DNA of 64,000 nt from Trichomonas vaginalis G3 (lineage: Eukaryota > Parabasalia > Trichomonadida > Trichomonadidae), in contig NC_067203.1 of assembly GCF_026262505.1 (NCBI RefSeq), positions 7,006,001 through 7,070,000 of the forward strand, read 5' to 3'. Made by a program: the position numbers and the translations under genes. The notes below the pieces were generated by a model. It searched no databases and was not told where the DNA came from. It saw nothing but the letters and a program-made list of their open reading frames with translations. How positions within the stretch are numbered: the stretch's first letter is position 1; every line of letters begins with the position of its first letter. Of this stretch, positions 58,528-64,000 are shown piece by piece.

Positions 58528-59192
58528 TTTTGGACCCATTTATGAGTCTTTTAATTACCGTTCTTTCTAAATATTTTTAAAATAGGCCTAAATAAAAATG
58601 AGAATACGGCTAGAAATTTGGGCGTCAAAAATTTTCTCACTGGGTTTTCGTCTATCAATCCCAGCTCATTATATACGCAACCAATCAAAAATCTGATATG
58701 GGAGTCCAAGGCTAGCTTTTTGTTGTCTACCTAATAAAAGAGGAAGCAGCATTAGTGAGAATAATCGCAAATATTCAATTTAAATTATCTTTTTATTCTT
58801 AATTTAAAGTGACAAAAAGAATAAAAAACCTATTCTAAGGCATGTTGTTATGTAAATGAGACTAGACATCATATTTTATGTTATGAAAAAAAAATATTTA
58901 GAATTTTAGAACAAAATAAATAGAAAAAAATAGCATAACTTATGGATGTGCGTATATTAAATTTAATAAATTAAGAGAAATTATTTTTGGCGCCAAAATT
59001 ATTCGTTAACTCTCAAATTTTTCTGAGTCAATAAGCCGCCAAAAAGTGTCATTTCTTTATAGGAAAGGAAACCTATTTGACGAACAATCCGGACACTAGT
59101 GCCTCAGCGAATTTCCCCAAACCCACCAATCCCCTCCCTGCTGTTGTGCACCATCGATGGAAAGTAAGTCATCAATAATCTCTTTTCCTTGG
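58528..59192. other. Host spacer without a recognisable gene
   Basis: AT-rich, with a short C-rich island (about 59100-59160, CCCCAAACCCACCAATCCCC). I see no gene or strong structure in it. Confidence 0.55.
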
Positions 59193-59647
59193 ACTTGAAA
59201 TGTAAATCTCGGACGAAAGTAAGTCTGACTTGAAATGTAAATCTCGGACGAATGTAAGTCTGACTTGAAATGTAAGTCTCGGACGAAAGTAAGTCTGACT
59301 TGAAATGTAAGTCTCGGACGAATGTAAGTCTGACTTGAAATGTAAGTCTCGGACGAATGTAAGTCTGACTTGAAATGTAAGTCTCGGACGAATGTAAGTC
59401 TGACTTGAAATGTAAGTCTCGGACGAATGTAAGTCTGACTTGAAATGTAAGTCTCGGACGAATGTAAGTCTGACTTGAAATGTAAGTCTCGGACGAATGT
59501 AAGTCTGACTTGAAATGTAAGTCTCGGACGAATGTAAGTCTGACTTGAAATGTAAGTCTCGGACGAATGTAAGTCTGACTTGAAATGTAAGTCTCGGACG
59601 AATGTAAGTCTGACTTGAAATGTAAGTCTCGGACGAAAGTAAGTCTG
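59193..59647 (+). repeat. 35-bp satellite, 13 units
   Basis: Thirteen exact 35-bp periods of ACTTGAAATGTAAGTCTCGG plus ACGAATGTAAGTCTG, with only A/T changes at two or three positions. Each unit is itself a doublet of a 17/18-base word (TGTAAGTCT plus GACTTGAAA or CGGACGAA). Decayed AAGTCT-type copies continue to about 59820. Confidence 0.93.
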
Positions 59648-59820
59648 ATTCTAAATATAAGTCTGATATTAAGATAAGTTTGTAACTAAAATTAAGTCTT
59701 ATTCCAAAAGCAAATTTAATTGTATAATAAGTCTGGATCTAGAGTAAGCCTTAGTCTACAGCTATTCTGTGTCAAAAATAAGTCACGAACCATAGTAAGT
59801 TTCGGACTAGAGTATGTCTG

Positions 59821-60143
59821 TAATTCGAATCATTCATATTCTTCAATTATCCCGCCAAAAAATTATCGTCTTTTTATCATACCATAGTTTTTATCAATCT
59901 CGTTCTACTAAAAAACCTTTATATTGGTGATTTCTTTGTTAAACCCGTATTTTTTCATGTGAATCTTATTGTATAAACTCTAAAAGTTCAATTTCCGGTC
60001 GAAAAAAACTTGAAAACAATTTGTATTCGACGAGTTAAAGAGCTCGATTTATTCTAAATTTTCCAAAAAAAATTAGATTTCGTTTTTTCGCTTCAAAAAA
60101 TGTTGTTTTAAGTTTTAAAATTTGTAATTCAAAATTTTTTTGG
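59821..60143. other. Host spacer before the third element
   Basis: AT-rich, with runs of A and T and no recognisable gene. Confidence 0.55.
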
Positions 60144-60280
60144 AAAAAAAAAAAAAAAAAAAAAAAAGGTAGTGAGGCTTCCAGGCACTTCGTGCCTTCT
60201 AGCCTTGAAGTTGATGAGTATAATGAAGGTCTTATATATACGGGTCTTCCAGGAGCTTTTCACAAATTATATATGTTTTC

Positions 60281-60430
60281 ATGTTTTGTCAAGACTTCTT
60301 CGTAAATGTTTTGTCAAGACTTCTTCGTAAATGTTTTGTCAAGACTTCTTCGTAAATGTTTTGTCAAGACTTCTTCGTAAATGTTTTGTCAAGACTTCTT
60401 CGTAAATGTTTTGTCAAGACTTCTTCGTAA
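60281..60430 (+). repeat. 25-bp tandem array in the third element's terminal region
   Basis: Six near-identical units of TTTTGTCAAGACTTCTTCGT plus AAATG, the same unit as at 52072-52450 in inverse direction. Confidence 0.92.
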
Positions 60431-60451
60431 AATCAGACAAAAATAATGTTT

Positions 60452-60499
60452 AGGGTAGAAGGTTAGATATAACCTCTTTTCTAACCTCTTTTCTACCCT
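60452..60499 (+). repeat. Palindromic unit 19 (TAG class), third element
   Basis: AGGGTAGAAGGTTAGATATA, then ACCTCTTTTCTAACCTC and CTACCCT. The arms are intact but the centre is GATA, not GATC. Confidence 0.88.
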
Positions 60500-60648
60500 C
60501 TTGAATTTTCATGATTTCTTCGTCATAGGCACGGAGATAGGACGGTTATTTTACAAAACTGACAACACTTTGACCGAGTAGTTTTTTGTGCTGAACAAGA
60601 AGTGTCATATAAACATCTGTCAAAAGCCGCTTTTTAACTTTACTTAAA

Positions 60649-63600
60649 ATGCCACGTAAGCTACGTAAGAATATACGTAAGAGGAAGAGAGCATTGAAAC
60701 ATCCAATAGTAAAACTGACACCACAACAACAGTTGCAACAACAAATGCTGAATGACCCCACTATGTTGCAACAAATGTCAAGCAATCCTATGCTTTTAAA
60801 CCGAGTTGTTGGTGCACAGAGTGGAGGTTTAAGAGCGGCACTTTTAGCGAAAATGGCAGGCTATGGTGGAGCTGCAGACGGAACAGCCTATAACCCTCAA
60901 AGTCAAATGAATTTGAGTTCACTCAAAAATCAAATAACAGATGTCAAAAAGTCAAACATAGACATACAGAAGCAAATAAGTGAAAACGAAAAGAAACTAG
61001 AATATGACAGACACACAAAGAAACTCAATGAGTTAAACGTAGAGAAAAAGAAGAAAGAAGAACAACTGAAAGAACTAAGTACAGAGGAATATGCGAAAAA
61101 AGTGTCAGAAAAAGCAGCAGAAGTAGCAAAAATGGAACAAGATGTCATAAATTTGAAAAACCATACTACTCAATATAAAATACTGAAAGATGAAGAGATA
61201 AAACAAAAAGCCCTGAAGACATATATGGATAGCGATGAGTATAAAAAAGAAGTTGAAGCAAATGTAAAGGCAGAAAAACTTTTACAGTTGCAAAACCAAA
61301 CCGTACAGTATGAAAACTTAGCACAAGAAAGTAAAAATAACGACGCAGCCATGCAAAAGGCAATGAAAAGCGCAGAATATATAAAAGCTAACAATGACTG
61401 GTTAGATGCCCAAGCCAACGCTAAAGCAGCTCAGCTTATAGGGTCAATAAGGACAAAAATACAAGCGGATGAAGACAGTTCAAATGAAGCTTTAACAAAT
61501 GCTGACTTTAAGAACGCCTTCGAAGCTCTTCATAGTAAGGTGAAACAAGTGAACGACTTCTCATCTGGAAAGAAACTGAAGTCTGAAGGTTTCGACAAAG
61601 AGTTAAAAGAAGTAGCACAAAATATGACGAAAATAACAGATGCAGCAACGAGACAGGCAGTTCAAAGTGCCTATGACGCCGTTAGAGCAACTGTTGTGAA
61701 AAGTCAAGAAAAAGAGTTACAACAGACCAAAACAGACCTAGTAAATGCTTTCTTAAAAACGAAAAGTCAGGTAGGACATTACGCTGCAGATGGAACATAT
61801 GTGCCAGCTGGTGGAACTTATATACCACCAAACCTCCAAGAGAAGCACCTGCACCAGGACTACCTAAAACATTTACATCGTCACATGGACACAGACACAG
61901 GCATGCACCAAAACCAACACAACAACCACCTCCACAACCAGCACAAAACCAACCACACAACCAGCACACAACCACACACAACCAACAGTTCAAAACCCTG
62001 CACAACAACAACCACAAACAGAGCAAGGACATAAAAGAAGTAGAGAACAAGGAAACCAAGAATTCTTAAAAATGCTTAAAGAAGAGTGTGGTTTCCCAGA
62101 TACTGTTGACTTTAGTGACAGATATAAAGAAGCTATTGGAAAGTTCAAGGATGGAAATACTGACCCGAACCTATTTAGCTTTATGGCTCAGCACCAAAAC
62201 GGATATAATCTCAAACCTGGAAAATACAAGCTCGCTAAGGGATATGATTTAATAGCATATCATCCAAATGACATGGATGAATTTACTCCGAGATATTTGA
62301 TGTCAGAGCTAAATGACAATTCAACTTTCGTCATGAAACGCGTAAAAAATAGAGACGGAACGAAAGAACAAAAGCTTATGAATGCGGATGACGTAGATAG
62401 GGAAATTGTTGAAAACGGTCTCGGAATATATGAAATGCCAGCAGATGAGGTACAAGAAACTCCACAGGAAGAAGTTCAGATACAACCAGACATGGAAGAA
62501 ATAGTTCAGCAACAACAGCTAGAAGAGCCTGAAGGAAACGAACAAGTCCTCCTTTGGAAACTAACTTCACAGAACTAGATGAAGATTTGGAACAGCCGAA
62601 AAATCTTGACCCTCAACAAGAGTATGCGGAGAATATGGAATATTTCCAAGAGTCTAAAAAAAATTCGGCTGACATAGTAGAAGAATATCGAAAAATGTTT
62701 GCCGACATACAAAAGACTCCAACACCAGATGAAAATATTCAGCATAGAATGGAAGAACTGAAAAAAATGTACACAAATACAACAACCCTTTTTACTTACG
62801 AGCATTTAACGTTCAATCTTCGGATGAACTCGGTGAAATAAAAGGTTAAATTTCAAGAAAACATATAGAAATGAAACATTGTTTAAAGTTCATTCAGAAC
62901 CTAACCAAGATGGAAACAAACCTACTTTTGTTTCTGCAGACGATGGAACTACAATGAGATGGGGTCATAAAGCTAATCCGGATAGGTGGTTCATAAACTT
63001 ACAACCACAATTCCAAGAAGTTGTAGACGCAATGGAAGTCAATGGTGAACCAGATATAGCTGGTATTTTCAGCGCGGCTTTAATGCCATTGAAAGATATG
63101 AAACATGCAGATATTTTGGACCAGTATGAAATGAACATGGCTGATGGAAATATAACACCTGACGTTCTAGAACATTTATCTCAAAGAACTACACAGAACC
63201 ATAGAGATGGTATATTTGGTGAAGAGTTTTAGAAAGAAAGTTAGGGAGAGAAGGAAGAGAACCTATTGTACATGACCTTGCAAACGAAAGTTTACAAAAT
63301 GTCATAAAAACTTACTTTGCAGACATGAACGAGAAGGGATGAATATTTAAGAAAACTCAAATGGACAGTACCAAATGAAATGTTAGTATTGAAAAATGTT
63401 CCTTGACAAAATAAAACCAACTACAGAAATAAACGACGCAAGACTGAAAGATTGGGTAAAAGCTTTCCCATTCACAAAAGATATAGTTGGTAACATGGAA
63501 AGAAAACCAGAATGGCTACAAAAACATATATTTGGAAACGAGCATATTCCATATGGACAGGCACTGTTTGAAGAGCTTGAACCGGAAACTCAGGAAAGAG

Positions 63601-63878
63601 TCATGCAAACAATACGCGAAGACTCAAATACAGACTATGACAAACTCTTTCTAGGATATAGGTTACCTGAGATGGGCGACCAGAGCCAAAAGGCAAAAAG
63701 GACATGGGAAATTTGCAACATACTAGATGAACATAATGCAAAGATGCAACAACTTCAAGCAGAGGGCAATGAAGGAAAAAGAAGAGTTAAAAACTCAGTC
63801 AGGAAGAAAGTAAAGCTTGGTCCAGTGGGTTCTATTATGACATATAAATCCAACTATTCTATATTTTTACTCATATGA
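60649..63878 (+). pseudogene. Large structural protein gene, third element
   Basis: About 1075 codons in all. Basic start (MPRKLRKNIRKRKRALKHPI), Gln/Met-rich part, GGLRAALLAKMAGYGGAADG (with MAGYG, an adenovirus-protease-type site), charged coiled coil to about codon 250, Ala/Asn/Lys helices, a Gly/Tyr and His/Thr-rich linker, then RYKEAIGKFKDGNTDPNLF, GIYEMPADEVQETPQEEV and a C-terminal helical part (ILDEHNAKMQQLQAEGNEG). It precedes the capsid gene and may be a scaffold, core or vertex-linking protein (inference). About five breaks. The uninterrupted target of the inner Polinton insertion lies at 62252-62256. Confidence 0.7.
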
Positions 63879-63879
63879 A

Positions 63880-64000
63880 ATGTACGCCGCTCAGAATATA
63901 ACGCCAACAGTTTTGGATGCTATGAATGGAAATGTTTCCGAATGGTATAACGAATGCGACAATGCCATTAGAAGGTCAGAAATAGTTCCTGGAACTTACG
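63880..64000 (+). CDS. Major capsid protein, third element, 3' end outside the window
   Basis: Begins MYAAQNITPTVLDAMNGNVS, matching the start of the outer capsid gene at 25418. Only the first 40 codons are in the window. The ATG is one base beyond the stop of the structural gene. Confidence 0.65.
   Translation, partial: MYAAQNITPTVLDAMNGNVSEWYNECDNAIRRSEIVPGTY

Larger units (their letters stand above)
60144..64000 (+). mobile_element. Third Polinton-like element, relative of the outer element, left part only
   Basis: Starts with a 24-base A-run and GGTAGTGAGGCTTCCAGGCA, the same terminus as the outer element. Gene order is that of the outer element's right end read outward: terminal repeat, large structural gene, capsid gene. 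No methyltransferase stands between terminal repeat and structural gene here. Broken, with about five breaks in the visible part, fewer than in the outer element over the same genes. The rest lies outside the window. Confidence 0.88.

Noticed and set aside
1-64000. Sequencing error as the general cause of the broken frames
   Set aside because: The Sec7 gene (1169 codons), the BspA-like gene and many inner-element genes are clean, while the older elements are broken along their whole length; some single-base indels in homopolymers could still be errors.

Overview
The window is an AT-rich piece of a parabasalid (trichomonad) genome, most like Trichomonas vaginalis or a close relative. The reasons are a BspA-type leucine-rich-repeat surface gene with a C-terminal membrane anchor, a small family of repetitive Cys/Asn-rich surface-type genes, intron-less host genes, and large Polinton/Maverick DNA elements. 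The species cannot be fixed from this window alone.

Host part 1 (1-6059): a BspA-like gene running in from the left edge, two copies plus one fragment of a Pmp-like surface family, and a divergent family-61-type glycosyltransferase gene between the copies.

Element region (6060-52589): an old, much-broken Polinton-like element (outer element, about 24.8 kb of its own sequence). It carries a D12-class adenine methyltransferase in its terminal inverted repeats, a packaging ATPase, an SF3 helicase, double-jelly-roll and minor capsid genes, a fibre gene and an eroded integrase. No DNA polymerase B is visible in it. A second, younger Polinton (inner element, 27132-48869, 21.7 kb) sits inside the outer element's large structural gene. 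It has about 0.75 kb terminal inverted repeats, AG...CT ends and a 5-bp target duplication GCTAT. It carries polymerase B, integrase, ATPase, capsid genes, a collagen-like fibre and a KilA-N gene.

Host part 2 (52590-60143): AT-rich spacer with strong hairpins, an intact 1169-codon Sec7-type ARF exchange factor gene, a small gene fragment and a 35-bp satellite.

Third element (60144-64000, runs off the window): a relative of the outer element, showing one terminal repeat, the large structural gene and the first 121 bases of the capsid gene. It supplies the empty-site sequence that proves the inner insertion.

The most striking signal is a family of 19 palindromic units of about 47 bp that border genes in all three elements. 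The two arms change together, so the palindrome is kept while the sequence differs. The unit centre is GATC in all 14 units of the methyltransferase-bearing outer element and in none of the five units of the other two elements. Several genes end exactly at a unit, and one gene cassette bordered by such units is shared between the outer and inner elements. This suggests a cassette-shuffling system in these elements, possibly marked by adenine methylation.
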